64,000 bases of DNA from Lathyrus oleraceus (Eukaryota > Streptophyta > Magnoliopsida > Fabales > Fabaceae): NCBI RefSeq assembly GCF_024323335.1, contig NC_066580.1, positions 143,396,188 to 143,460,187 of the forward strand, read 5' to 3'. The position numbers and the translations under genes were made by a program. The notes below the pieces were generated by a model. That model was not told where the DNA came from and did not search any database. It saw nothing but the letters and a program-made list of their open reading frames with translations. Shown in pieces: positions 1 to 12,513 of this stretch; positions within the stretch are counted from its first letter, which is position 1; the number at the start of each line of letters is the position of its first letter.

Positions 1-1040
1 TTTTCTTAATAACTTAAATATTGGCTCGCAAGTGGCTGTCAGATGCGAGATAAATCTGGAAATATAGTTCAATCTACCCAAGAAACCACAGACTTGCTTC
101 TCTGTCCGAGGTGCTGGCATCTCTTGAATAGCTTTGACTTTGTCAGGATCAACTTCTATGCCTCTCTGGCTCACAATGGATCTTAGAAGCTTTCTAGATC
201 TGACTCCAAAAGTGCATTTAGCAGGGTTTAAACGCAGTCTGTATTTCCTCAATCTTACAAACAACTTCTTCAGATGAATAACATGCTCATCTTCTGTCTG
301 AGACTTGGCAATCATGTCATCCACATAGACTTCAATCTCCTTATGTATCATATCATGGAAAAGAGTCACCATGGCCCTTTGATAGGTTGCTCCAGCATTT
401 TTCAGACCAAAAGGCATTACCTAATAACAGAAAGTGCCCCATGGTGTAATGAAAGTTGTTTTCTCCATATCTTCGGAGACATTTTAATCTGATTATATCC
501 TGAGAATCCGTCCATGAAGGAGAATACAGAGAACTGAGCTGTGTTATCTACCAATACATCAATGTGAGGTAAAGGAAAATCATCTTTGGGACTAGCTCTA
601 TTCAGGTCTCTGTAGTCTACACACATTCGAACTTTTCCATCTTTCTTCAGAGCTGGCACAATATTAGCAATCCACTGCGGGTAAGTTGCAACAGCTAGAA
701 AACCTGCATCAAACTGCTTCTTGACCTCTTCTCTGATCTTGACAACCATGTCTGGTCGAGTTCTTCTCAACTTCTGCTTGATGGACGGGCATTCCGGCTT
801 CAACGGTAGCTTGTGCATAACTATGTCGGTGTCGAGTCCTGGCATATCCTAATATGACCAAGCAAACACATCCACATATTCATGTAGTAGCTTGACTAGT
901 TCCTCCTTCACATTTTTTTTCAAAGCAGTTCCGACCTTGACTTCCTTTCTATCCTCCTCAGTCCCCAGATTGATCACATCCACTGGTTCCTGATGAGGCT
1001 GAATCATCTTTTCCTCTTGTTTCAAAAGTCTGGTCAACTC
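1..1040 (-). pseudogene. Ogre-A reverse transcriptase, broken and cut by window edge
   Basis: The translation begins near 1037 with the conserved pre-RT segment (MTRLLKQEEK, VDVFAW) and goes on to the RT fingers and palm: KVRMCVDYRDLN, then VMPFGLKNAGATYQ, then the catalytic YVDDMIAKS at about 314-327. The region after 420 continues to the window edge with the thumb-like VCGFLGRLNYISRF. Breaks are a stop near 846 between FAWSY and DMPGL, a frameshift near 490-500, and a further stop (TAG) just before VMPFG near 417. The catalytic YVDD is present, but no continuous product is possible. The family is Ty3-gypsy, Tat/Ogre clade. Confidence 0.92.
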
Positions 1041-1399
1041 TTCTGGGAGTTCGCAGTCTTCCTTACCATCCTCTTCAGCTTGGTTAATCGGGAGTTCGAA
1101 GTCAGAGGGAATTATAGCATTGTCGTGTTCAATGGATCCAGTTATTAATGATCTACATGGAAATGATTTTTCTTTTTAGAGGAAGATTTTGAAAAATGAA
1201 AGTGATGTGAAATAAAAATTGCCATTTTTTTTGTTGTTTATTTGTTTGTAAAAATAAATAAATTAAAAAGATGAAAGACAGGGATCTCAAAAAATGTGCT
1301 TTGTATTGATGATAAGGCTTAAATATTAACACAAAATGGGCCCTACAAAGCTATCCACATGCCTTGGGCATGGCATTGGATGTTTTAGAAAACAGTAAA
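1041..1399 (-). other. Spacer between protease and RT of Ogre-A (possible Ogre intron region)
   Basis: No open frame with retroelement similarity was seen here apart from short acidic peptides before the RT start. Ogre elements are known to carry a spliced intron or non-coding stretch between protease and RT, and this A/T-rich segment sits in that position. It shares short words with the matching spacer of Ogre-B (59353-59600), such as the poly-T tract beside GGCAAT. Splice sites were not resolved by eye. Confidence 0.5.
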
Positions 1400-4300
1400 T
1401 TACTTTGAACAAGAAACTATATTCGGAACATCTGTTGCCTTCCAGTTAGTGAGAGCGGCATCCGGAGGTCCACAAAACACCATCTTGGACAAATTTGGAT
1501 CTTCATCTTCAAGAGCATTGATCATCACTTTGGAAACCAGCTTTGGAGAATATTTCCTGGATGCTAGGAACCTTCCCCTGATGTATCTTCTGATCTTTGA
1601 AAAGTTCAATAGACGGATGATATCCTAATCCACACTTGTCTTTCTTCTCTGGTAATTCAATCACTGTGCCCCAACTTCCAGGGCAACCAGCTTCAATTGC
1701 AGCTTTCACACTCTTCCACGAGGACATGACCCCCTTGGGTTCTTCAACAAGTTTTGGCTTAGTCTGGACCACATTGACCACTTCAATGGCTTGGAGAGGA
1801 GTTTCAACAATGTCTTTACCTACTTCAATGTATCTGAAAGAAGTCAAATGGCTGACGAAAATATCTTCCTCTCCGGATACTGATACCAGCTTACCAGAAG
1901 TAACAAACTTCAGCTTCTGGTGAAGTGTCGAGGTGACAGCTCCAGCAGCATGGATCCAAGGTCTACCTAACAAACAGCTATAGTTAGGCCTAATATCCAT
2001 TACCTGGAAGGTAATACGGAAAGTTTGAGGGGCAATCAGGATTGGGAGGTCAATCTCCCCAATAACTGTTCGCTTAGACCCATCAAAAGATTTCACTATC
2101 AAAGCACTGGGTCTCATCTGCACCCCTTTAATATTCAATTGTGCCAGGGTAGTCTTAGGTAACACATTCAAGGATGAACCTGTATCTACCAATACTCGAG
2201 CCAAGGTGACATTTGTACACTGAATGGAGATATGAAGCGCCATATTATGTTCTCGCCCATTAGGGGGTAAATCATCATCAGTGAACATCAAACAACTACT
2301 AGCATTGAGATTAGCGACCACATTATCAAACTGAATAACACTGATGTCTTCTTCCATATAAGCTTCGTTCAAGAACTTCCATAGAGCAGTCCTATGAGCC
2401 TCATAACTCATAAGTAGAGAAAGAATGGATATTTTTGAAGGAGTCGTGTTGAGCTGATCTACGACCTTGTAATCACTCTTCTTGATGATCTTCAAGAATT
2501 CTCTATCCTCTTCAGCAATTACTACTTTCTTAGATGAGCCTTCTCCTGCTTCTAGAGGGTTCACCTCTTTCCCCTTCGTTGGTTCAACTGTTGGTGCACT
2601 TTCTTTGTTTGGCATCACTTCAGGAGCGAAAACCCTTCCACTTCAAGTCACACCACTAGCTCCAGCGATGTTATTCCCGTCTGGCTCTTTCAAGATTACT
2701 GGTTTGTTACCCACATAAACTACAGGCTCATAGTTCCAAGGCACTGCTTTGGTACTGTCAAATGAGAATGGAGCAGGAACATGGATAACTATGGGCTCAA
2801 TCTTCTTCACTGGCTCTAGGTCAACATTTCTCTGATAAGGGACCACAAAAGGCTTGGGAAGCCTCTCTTGATCAAATACAGGCATAATCACAGCAACATC
2901 CTCATCAATCTTTGCTCTAATGAACTGAATAACCCGCTGATCCATCAAACGTTGAAGACAAATTTTGAATTCGCCACACTGATCAAGGTTGGATGAACAC
3001 ACCACACAATTATCATGTACTTCATTCATCAATTCTGCTTCCATCAATCTAGCATGGACCACTGTTAAAAGAGTCTTCAACTTGAACACATCCTTTATCA
3101 ATCCATCATCAGTTGAACTTTCTATATCATTGACACATGAACCATCATGTTTAGGCAAAGGATTGTTCCCCACATTTGGAACATCAGCAAAAGACAATAT
3201 TTTCTGATCTATCAAGTCTTGGACCCGGAGCTTGAACACTTTGTAATTCTCTGTTGTATGACCCTCTGAATTAGCATGAAAGGCACATCTAGCATTCTCA
3301 TCATACCAAGGCTTATGCGGCTTCGGCATTGGAGGTAATTCCCTTGGCACGACAGTTCCATTCTGGATCATATACGGTAACAATTGATTGTAAGTCATTG
3401 GGATAGGAGCAGTATTCATATTATTGTACTGTTGATATGGCCTCTATTGATTTGGTCGTTGCTACTGAACTGGACATGGTTGATTGTTCTGTTGATTTCT
3501 CTGTTGATGTTGAGGTGGAGGAGCCTGGAACTGAGGTTGTGGAGCTTGATATTGAGGAACTGGAACTTGATAGTGAGGTATCGGAGCTGGAATAGGAACA
3601 GGAGCAATTGGACGGTAAGGCATGGTTGGATACTGAGCAACCGCTACGTAAGGGTACTAATAATAAGGCACAGAAGCAGGAGACTTGTATGGTGCCCTCC
3701 CCCTCTGAGAAGAAATGGCACTAGTCTCACCCTCCTTCCTCTTGAATCCATTGGAAGGCTTCTTCAAGATTGGTTGACTGCTGGAACCTCCCTGGATTTT
3801 ACCACTTTTCAATCCTTCCTCTACTCTTTCACCCACGATCACCATGTCAGAAAATCCTGTGGACACACTACTGATCAATCTTTCATAATATTGGCCCTGT
3901 AAGGTACCCATGAAAATATCAATCAATTCACGATTAACCAATGGCGGGTGCACCCCTGCAGCCAATTCTCTCCAGCGTTGTGCGTATTCTTTAAAAGATT
4001 CATTATCTTTCTGAGCCATACTCTGAAGCTGAGTACGGTTTGGTGCCATGTCAGTATTATATTTGTATTGCTTTGCAAATGCTTCAGCTAACTCATCCCA
4101 AGTGTGGATGTTGCTACACTCCAACTGCATGTACCAATCCAAAGATGCCCCCGTTAGACTGTCCTGAAAGCAATGGATCATGAGCTTATCATCTCTGGCA
4201 TATGCAGCCATTTTTCTGAAATACATTTTCAAGTGTATGTTAGGACATGTGAGGCCTTTGTATTTTTCAAATTCCGGCGCTTTGAATTTTGGAGGAATCA

Positions 4301-4882
4301 CCACGTCTGGGACCAGACACATCTCCAAGGCACTCAATCGGGTTGAGTTATGTCCTTCCAAGATTCTTAGCTTTTCGGCCAGAGCACGGCACATCAAGAT
4401 AACCTTTGAATCTTGGGCAGCAGTAGGGATGACCATTGGAGTAGCTCCGTTGTAATTCTGCATTTCAAACTCGTCCTGGACTCCTCATCAGTGCGGGGAA
4501 TGACTACTTGATTGACTATCGGAGGTCCTTGCACAGCGACTCCATCAGCTACTCCAGAAGTATGCGCAGGTGGAGGCACATGAGTTCTTTCGGGCGGTGG
4601 AACAAAACTTGGAGGAAGACCGTAGATAACGGGATTTGGAATAGGAACTGAAGGTCCTGACTGTAGAGCAACCCCTTGAACTAGAGCATCGTTCCTTGCA
4701 GCAGCATCAACACGAGCCTCTTCTTCCCTTCTAGCCAGAGCTTGTATAGCCTCAAAGATCTGCTCAATATTGCTTTTGACAGAGTCCATCTCCTCTCTGA
4801 AGGCAGCTTGTTCTTCTCGAACTACATCCATGATTCTTCTTGTGTTGAAGCGGGTGTCGTATGCATGTTGAGGAATCAGCAT
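1400..4882 (-). pseudogene. Ogre-A gag-protease
   Basis: Minus-strand reading from 4882. First comes an N-terminal segment with a coiled-coil-like stretch (AFREEMDSVKSNIEQIF), then the retrotrans_gag core near 4300-3800 (LTGASLDWYM, AEAFAKQYKYNTDMAPNRT, EYAQRWRELA). A Pro/Gln-rich linker lies at 3650-3420, then the Ogre-type Cys/His segment NARCAFHANSEGHTTEN near 3300. The aspartic protease follows, with LVDTGSSLNVLP (DTGSS at about 2172-2186) and the flap/C-terminal GRPWIHAAGAVTSTL. Breaks are a frameshift between the overlapping frames at 4394-4463, stops near 3657 and 3420 in the linker, a stop near 2643, and a frame change near 1510. Gag forms the particle and the protease matures it. This copy cannot make the full polyprotein. 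Confidence 0.92.
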
Positions 4883-5198
4883 GAACTACTGGAGACGAGG
4901 AAAAAATGAAATGAAATTTCGTTTTGAGAAATGAAATGCATGATGCATACTTTAATGCACGTGGCTATATAAAAAAAAGTATTTTATGCTTATGTTCAAT
5001 TTTATTTCAGGGAACCGAGTTAGATTCCTTGTTATTTAGCAAGCATTCGAAGAGATCACGGGGAATAAAACAATAATGGAACCAAACTTTTTGTACAAAA
5101 TAAACTCAAAATCCTTCATTCATTCAATTCAAAACAGAGTACAAGGATTGAGTACAAAATATTCTTTCAAACATAAAGGAAAGCACAAAACAACAGGG
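4883..5198 (-). other. Non-coding gap between Ogre-A ORF1 and gag
   Basis: About 316 bp of A/T-rich sequence between the stop of ORF1 and the gag start. No gene or repeat was recognised. Its position fits the short ORF1-gag spacer of Ogre elements. Confidence 0.5.
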
Positions 5199-7175
5199 TT
5201 AGACTGTAGGCTTCTGTTTGTTAAGCTCTTCCAACTCTCCTTTGAACCTTTTCATCATGTCTTCACAAAGATAAATAAAGTCGGCCACTGAAGGAGGGAT
5301 GTTGTCATTGTCTATGTCTTCCAGAGCACATCTTAGCATCAAAGGCACATTCTTAGCCATGCCATTATAGACGTCTATCAAACTGGCAAACTTGTCTCGA
5401 TACTCATTTCTTTGTTCATGTAAAAACTGGATGGTTTCCTCGCAGGCTGCCAAACTAGCATTCACATTTTCCCTTGCGTTCATCCAATCTTCACCTTCTC
5501 GTAGCAAAGAGTCATGTCGGCCTCTCCAGTATCGTTCCCACTCATTAGCATTTTCAGCCTCTTGGCACTTTCCTTTCCACATTTCAGGTGTAACCTGAGT
5601 AGCAACCAGAGCACTCTCTTTACTGTGGCGTTCTCGTTCTTCCCTTTCTTTTGATTCACAGAGTGAAACACTGAGGTTTGCTATCTCAGCCTCAAGCGTC
5701 TCTCTTATCTCCTTCTTTTGTTTTGTGGCGAGCTTCCACCATTTCTCTTTCTCACGACAATCCCTCTCAGCCTCTTTCAGTTGGCTTTTGACGGTATTCA
5801 AGCAGCTATCAGCCTGATCAAAACCATGCTTGACTCTTTTTCTCTTATATTCCTCCTTATCAGTCCTTTCCACATTTTCTTGAAACTGTGTTTTCTTCCG
5901 CCCAAGCTCCCACTTATGATTAGCCCTTTCTTCAGTAATCCGGAGAAGGTTCAACCGTAGCTCTTCATTCTCTTTTTCCAACCTTTGGATGACAACTTTG
6001 AGCTCTTTAGCTTCCTCCATAGTGATGTGAGTAGGTTCTGGAATATTTGTATGCATTGGAGGCTCATAAGGGTATGGTAGTTTGTCTTGAGAAGCTCTGG
6101 CTTGGATCCAACTCGTATATGGCCCTCTAGCTATACAATTCTTCTTTCCACGCTCCCTTTTTCCTTCTCTACGAACTTTAGTCCATACACGACCTATCCT
6201 CTTCACCAGATCAAAGTCCTTCACTCCTTCTCCCAACAAGAAACCTTCTAACAACTTGTCTTCTGGTTTGTCATCCATAGGAAAACCAAGTTTCCGCATA
6301 ACAAGCTCAGGGTTGTAGTTGATGCAACCTCGAGTTCCTATAAGTGGCACATTATGGAAGTTGCCACATTTGACGATTATGTCCACATCATCATAAACAC
6401 GAGAGTACCAGGTGATGTCATTGGCGGTGAGAGACATGATTTTTTGAGACCACTTGAGGTTATCCTTCTTCTGAACAAAAGGCCCTTCGCTTGGTAAGTG
6501 AGATAAGAATCATTTATACAGTAAAGGAGCGCAACACTGGATCATCCCCCCCTTCTTCTCATTTCTCCAATGGATGGAGTGATAAACATCTGCAAGCAAG
6601 GTGGGGATGGGATTCTTAAGCAAGAAAATGCGTATAGCAGTCATGTCCACGAAGTCATCAATGTTCGGGAACAAGACAATCCCATAGAGTATCAAGGCTA
6701 ACACAACATTGAAAGCGACCCAATCTTCTTTACTTTTGAAATCTGAAGCTTTTCCCACTAAGAACTTCAAAGTGAAGCCCAAAGTGTCTCCTTTTGGTCC
6801 AAGATTAGCTTTCACTTCCGCTTTATCCAGATGTATAGATGAACCTATTTGTTGATGTGTAGGAAATTCCCCTAGACCGGTGTAAGGGACTTCATCCTTG
6901 ATACCAATGTCTGCTATATGTGAGAACTCTCCTAGTGTTGGCGCCAATTGGAAGTCCTGGAATGTGAAACACCGCAAGGGAGGATCATAGAATTGTGCCA
7001 AAGTAAAAATGGCCCAAGCCTCCACCTCGGTGTTCATGATAGTTAACAGATCACCGTACTCAACACAAAAGTTGTTCCTTCTGATTTTTTTCACATCTGA
7101 GATCAATCCCTTAATCAATCCTAGCTTTGGATTCCTGAACTTGAATGAATAAGTACTTTTTTTATTGCTACCCAT
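5199..7175 (-). pseudogene. Ogre-A ORF1, plant-mobile-domain-like protein with coiled coil
   Basis: The reading frame from the ATG at 7175 (MGSNKKSTYSFKF) holds an N-terminal domain of about 300 residues (AWAIFTLAQFYDPPLRCFTF, LAPTLGEFSHIADI, WYSRVYDDVDIIVKCG) of the DUF7745/plant-mobile-domain type found in Ogre ORF1. A long charged region with heptad-like spacing follows (EEAKELKVVIQRLEKENEELRLNL and beyond), suggesting a coiled coil over roughly residues 320-600. One in-frame TGA at about 6512, where related proteins have Trp, splits it; otherwise the frame stays open to 5199. The role of ORF1 in Ogre is not established. An upstream GTG at 7229 is also in frame, but the ATG at 7175 is the more natural start. 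Confidence 0.85.
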
Positions 7176-7380
7176 GTCTCCTGAATGCCTGCAATCAACA
7201 GAGTCTTCAGGTCCCTTGAAAATATGCACATGTCATATGTGTTATGATTATGAAATGTTTTATGTTTATGTATGTACAGTTGGGTAGGTGATCATTGGAA
7301 CATTCTGATTAATTACTTCATGGAGGAAAGGTTCCAGGAATAGGAAAACCAAACACAGGTAGGCTCTAGGGTTTAAAAGG

Positions 7381-7905
7381 TTCCTAGAGTCATGGACCCA
7401 ATTCAAGAATATTATCGCCAGAACGACTAATCGTAAGACAATAATATCTTAAAAAGGATCTATTCTAGGTGAGGTCTTTATATTAACCCAACGAGTCCTA
7501 AGTCTCGTAGGTCAATACTACACAACCATCGACTCTATGGTTCTAGACACGGTTCCCAGAGTCATGGATCACACCTGACAATATTATTGTCAGAACGACT
7601 ACTCGTAAGACAGTAATATCCTCAAAGAATGATCTATTCTGAGTGAGGTTTTCGCATTAACCCAATGAGTCCTAAGTCTCATAGGTCAACACTAAACAAC
7701 CATCGGTCCTAAAAGCCATAGGTTCAGGGTTCTACAAAAGGTACTCAGAATCATAGATCGAGGTTGAAAGTATCACCGCCAAAACGACTAATCGCAAGAC
7801 AGTAATACTTTCAAGGGATCTCATCTGAGTGGGGTTCTCGCATCAACCTAACGAGTTCGATGTCTTGCAGGTCAATACTACACAACCACCGTCCTAACTT
7901 AAGTT
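7381..7905 (-). repeat. Three diverged tandem repeats of about 170-190 bp in the Ogre-A leader
   Basis: Units begin near 7381, 7551 and 7741. Each holds, in the same order, an AGAGTCATGGATC-like start, a CAGAACGACTA(A/C)TCG segment, GTAAGACA(A/G)TAATA, GAGTGAGGTTTTCGCAT-like text, ACGAGTCCTAAGTCTC and AGGTCAATACTACACAACCA. Units differ by roughly 15-25% by eye, so the array is old. Confidence 0.9.
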
Positions 7906-8122
7906 TTTCTCATAGCTCGGGTGTCAAGCTTTTCCTCACACAAATGTCAATAGTCCAGAAAGTTCCAATGATACCATATACCAATAACACAGCAATTGGA
8001 AATACAGATTATAAAGACATATATAAATAAAACAAATAAGAATTAAATAAACAGATAAAAGCAAAAACTCAAACACAAAACAAACTAAATTAGGGTTGAC
8101 TCGCTTAGGAGAACTTTTTTTT

Positions 8123-8138
8123 CCCAGCAGAGTCGCAA
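8123..8138 (-). promoter_or_regulatory. Ogre-A primer binding site (tRNA-Arg type, one change)
   Basis: On the minus strand, TTGCGACTCTGCTGGG lies two bases inside the LTR end. It matches the PBS of Ogre-B (TGGCGACTCTGCTGGGG) except for TGG to TTG at the tRNA CCA-end position. Ogre elements are known to use a tRNA-Arg primer. The damaged first triplet would weaken priming. Confidence 0.8.
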
Positions 8139-8785
8139 GCTGTCGCGGCGTGAAAAATACCCGAGCGTAAGGAACGCTCGAAATATAAACAAAACAGAGT
8201 CGCCACCGAACTTTATTTATTCCTAAAGAGGGAAAGGGGAAACATCGATAAAACCCACGAAAAACAAAAAGAAATGGTCTTCGCAACCAAATCGGGTTCG
8301 GGAGTCGGTTATGTAAGGGGAAGGTATTAGCACCCCTCACATCCATCGTACTCGATGGGACCCATCTAGTTAGTTTCGTGTAAGAGTGTTAGCGTGATAT
8401 CATTTGCGAATTTATACTTATCGAGTGAGGAAAGATAAAGAAAGAAAGGAAAGACTTATGGTTTTTAATATTAATGTGTCTGACAAGATTTTGCAATTCT
8501 GCTCCTACGTATCTCCAGGTGCTATGGAGAACTCAAGACATACGCAATTCTACCCAGAGAGAACTACTGGGTGGATTGCTTTTAAAGAGAGTGATGCTTG
8601 GATCATATTCGAGCGATTAAACCTTTACTTGTTGCTCGCTCTTGGAGGCTGAAGTCTTTGTTTGTTTCGCATCAAAACGGATGTTGCATACTCTTTTCTA
8701 AAAATGTTTTCAGGGTCGCACGAGGGCGGAAAATAAGTTTGATGAGTTTGAGTTGATTTTAAGCGGAGACAGGCATCCAAGCAGG

Positions 8786-9120
8786 GAGCTCTACTGCAGT
8801 ACTCGAATGCCCGAAAAGGAAGAGGCCTAAGCCTAATCACTCTCTTTTCATCCAAAAGTTTATTATGAAAATGTGTGGCAAATTAGGTCAAAATTCATTA
8901 ACGGAAGATGATTAATCAGACATAGAGCTCTACAGCAGTGTCCAAATAATCGGGAAAGAGAAGGTCGATACCTAATCAGTCTTTTTCTTCTATAAGAGAA
9001 ATGACCTAATTCTAGTAATTATTGTATTTTAATATGGAAGACGAATGTTTGAACATTGAGCTCTACAGCAGTATCCTAACATCCGAAACAGAGAAAGTCT
9101 AAACTTAATCAGTTTCTTCC
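8786..9120 (-). repeat. Three diverged repeats of about 135 bp in the Ogre-A LTR
   Basis: GAGCTCTAC(T/A)GCAGT occurs at 8786, 8925 and 9058. Each copy is followed by a purine-rich stretch and by CTAATCA(C/G)T or TTAATCAGT then a T/C-rich run. Spacing is 139 and 133 bp, so this is an old tandem triplication inside the LTR. Confidence 0.8.
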
Positions 9121-9669
9121 ATTTTTATTGTGAAAAGCTTTTGAAAATAGGGGATGACTTGACGTTGGATCAAGCGTCTGAAGTTGACTTATGAACATAA
9201 TTTGGATGTGGCGGGGGCATATTTGACTTTGTAATCAAATTGGATTTGATTTATGACAGAAGACTCGACGTTGGATCGAGTGTTTGTTTTTGTTCTTTTC
9301 TAAAAAAGGGTTGATTTTAATCTTGGAATTAACAATCAACTAATACAATAAAAATAAACGAAAGCAGTAAAATTTATTACACATTTTCGGGAATGGGGGT
9401 ACATTTTATCGAATGGGAGTACAACACAATAACTAAATCATATAAGTTTTAAAAGACAGTTGCAAAAATAAAAGAATCTCGTTGTAAGAAGGCCCAAGAG
9501 AAAGCCAAGGGACTCGATGTTAAAATCAAAAATTAAACTTAAAAGAAATTTAGGGCTTTGTTAAACAATCATAAGGCGATTTATGCAGGAATCACCCTAT
9601 CTAATTTGGTCAACACAACTCTACGCGTGTAAGCAATTTCTGAAGTTTAAATTGAATTTTTAAATTCAA

Positions 9670-10512
9670 AATTGCTAAGCATCTGTAAAAAAAAAAAACT
9701 GATCGGACAATAAAATCAAATTTTTTTAACAATTGAAAACAAATAATCAATTAATCAATAAATAAAAATGACAATAATGATAAAAAATATAAATAAATAA
9801 ATAATAAATAAAAAAATAAATCAATAATAAATATTAATTAGCAATATTAAAAATTAATAATTAACAACAATAATTAGTTTGTAATAATAAATAACATTAA
9901 CAATAATAATAATACATAATGATAATTAAAAATAATATAAGTAAATAATGATAATAAGCAAAAATAATAAATATTAACAAATTAATAACAATAAATAAAC
10001 AAAAATAATAAATATTAACAATAATAATAAATAAATAATAAATAAACAAACAAATAGATATTAATAATAATAAATAAGAAAAAAAATAAACATTATTATT
10101 AATGATAATAATAATAATAATAATAACTGAAAAAATAATTAACGAACAATAATAATAGTAATAATGACAGTGATCAATAACAAACTTTAAATATCAATAT
10201 TTAATAAATAATCCAATAATATTAATAATACATGTAATAATACCAAATAACAAGAATATATAATGGTTAATTATAATAATGATAATAATAATAATAATAA
10301 GCTAATAATAATTTTAAAAATTATAATAATAGAAATAGTAAATAATAATAATAATGGAAATAATAAAGAAAGAAAGAAGAAAATAAACAATAAAATTCAA
10401 AATAATAGTAATAATATTATAATATAATAATAGTCATACTCAAAATAATAACAATCAGTATAATATATAAAATAAAATAAGATTAAAAAAAAAAAAAAAA
10501 AAAAAAAAAACA
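9670..10512 (-). repeat. A/T-only low-complexity block (AAT/AATAAT-rich) ending in poly-A
   Basis: About 840 bp made almost entirely of irregular AATAAT, AAATAA and ATTAATA words with very few C or G, ending in a run of about 25 A at roughly 10486-10510. It lies inside the Ogre-A LTR and probably arose by slippage. No gene is present. Confidence 0.92.
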
Positions 10513-12513
10513 TAAATGAGAGGGATGTTGGATATTAGAGAGGGAGAAAGATGATTTTTAAGACCACCAACCCCTGCCTGACACATGGCAGGGAAGCATT
10601 TAATTAATTAAAAAAATTCACTTCTCCTTCATCCTTGTAACACTCTTACAGTAACAACAACATATTTTCTTCATTTTCTTTTTATAAAACAACCACCTTT
10701 GCTCTTTTCTTTCTTGAAAAATAAAACAAAATTTATATCTATTTCAAGCCCCACTCATCATGGTGAATAAAAACAGCATGAAAATTCAACAAAAACAAAA
10801 CTTGATTGCTTCTAAGACCTCTCTCTCTCACTTGGTTTTAATGGGAACAACATGATCTTTAAAAAAAATTCAAAGTAAAAAACTCTCATATCAAAGGAAA
10901 AGCAGAAATTTATGAAAGCAAAACAATGAAAAGGAAGAGAACGACTACCAAGTCAAAGCTCGTTTTCGCAAGTGGTGACGGAATGACAAGTTTTTCGGCG
11001 ATGTCGTAAAATGGCGATGACGTGTTTGAACCGTCGGTTTCACTATATTTCGTGGTGATGGAGTTGTGTGTTTAAACCGTGGATGATGGTGATAATGGAA
11101 CTGTTTGGTTTATGAAGCTTGAAGATTTTGAGTGATGGTGTTGTTGTTGTTTTATGAAGCTTGAAGTTTTAGAGTGATGATGTTGTTGTTTATGAAGTTT
11201 CTTTAGTTTTTTTGAGTAATGGTGAATGGTGGTCAGTTGAAGAGAGGATGAGGAAAATATATTAAGGTTGAGAATGAGAAAGTGTTGTTTAGGTTGTAGT
11301 TGGTATTAGAGAGAAAGAGAGAAATAAATCTTGTAGTGGAGTGTGAGTTGACAATGCATCCTCTGTTGTACCAAAGTTGCAGAGAAAAGAGAGCAGAGAT
11401 ATTTGTACCAAAGTGGCATCTAAAACCATCATGAAGAAAGAACACGTGAATGGTGATGAAAGAAAAAAAATCTTAAAGCTAATGTCATCATCATTCCTAT
11501 GGTTCAAAATGATCCATTTCTTTTTAAAAATAAAATAAAAGAAATGTCAAGAGGTGATTCATCCTCAAATTTAATTTAAAATAAATTAACTATTTTATCT
11601 CTACTAATTAAATTAAAAATAAAGAAGCATAAATTAAAATTGAATCAAAAATATTGATAATTTTAATTAAATCTCTCGATTTTTATAGCAATGGAACAAA
11701 TATAATCAGTCAAAAATTGAATTAAAATCGGGCGTAAAGTTTTTCAAATAAATACATAAATAAATAAAATGCATTAAAATGAAAAATGCGAAATAAAATT
11801 TTCGGAAGCATACAGGTTTCGATCAGATTTTGAAATAAAAATTGATCGGTTAAAAGGATCAGACTGATTAAAATGCGTCCGAAAAAGTAGTCGAAAAAAT
11901 AAAATGAGCACACCAGATTAAATTACGTGAACCGTAGATTAAGAAAACTGACATCTTCAAGCTCAAATTTTGAATTTTTCGCCCTCTAATCCGACATACA
12001 GTTGAGAAACGATTCGATCGGTCTGTCTGTATATCCAAAAAAATTATTCTGAACGATATTCTAAATATTATACGAAAAAAAATGCATGTTATGACAAGTA
12101 TAAAATGCAAACATCTTGTAAATGAAATGAATTGCTGACTGGATAAATGTGAACAGACAATCAGACGTAAACGAATTGCTCCTGGATCATTTGTTCTTGA
12201 TTCTTAAACATAAACAAAACTCTACAAAGATCCAGATGACGACAATACTCTTGATTGTCACCCTCTGAACCTCTGAAACAAAATGCAGCTAAATGAATAA
12301 TGCACTGAGATTTAAGGAATCAAATCTTTCGACCTCTCAATCAACAGATGAATGAATGAATATCATTAAGATTAGATAAAATGCCAAAACTCCTGGCTTT
12401 TCACCTAAATCCTGATGAATGCTTTTAACTGATAAAATACACGATAAAATGGATTGATTTATGCTATGTTAATGTGAGTGAAAAACTCAGGGTAAAATTT
12501 AGGGTATGACACC

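Larger units (their letters stand above)
7176..8140 (-). other. Ogre-A 5' leader between LTR and ORF1
   Basis: Untranslated leader of the element. Its main content is the triple repeat annotated separately at 7381-7905, plus the PBS at its LTR-proximal end. Small open frames here match nothing recognisable. Confidence 0.75.
1..12511 (-). mobile_element. Ogre-A: Tat/Ogre Ty3-gypsy retrotransposon, 3' part outside the window
   Basis: Reading on the minus strand from 12511 to 1, the order is 5' LTR, tRNA-Arg-like PBS, leader with tandem repeats, ORF1, gag, protease, a non-coding spacer, and RT running off the window edge. An extra ORF1 before gag and a spacer between protease and RT are hallmarks of the Ogre group. 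The RNase H, integrase, 3' UTR and 3' LTR lie outside the window. Stops and frameshifts in ORF1, gag-pro and RT show that this copy is dead. The right flank begins CCTGT at 12512; if these five bases are the target duplication, the same pentamer should follow the missing 3' LTR. Confidence 0.93.
8141..12511 (-). repeat. Ogre-A 5' LTR (about 4371 bp)
   Basis: On the minus strand the LTR opens TGTCATACCCTAAATTTTA at 12511, the start typical of legume Ogre LTRs, and ends GCGACA at 8141, two bases before the PBS. This length is in the range of the long Ogre LTRs. It holds a PBS-like AGAGTCGCCA (plus-strand reading) at 8196-8205, a triple GAGCTCTAC repeat, and an extreme A/T-rich block. Open frames inside it are not genes. 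The other LTR is off-window, so identity cannot be measured. Confidence 0.85.

Noticed and set aside
7936..8346. Minus-strand open frame of 136 codons
   Set aside because: It spans the LTR end and PBS of Ogre-A, so it cannot be a normal gene.
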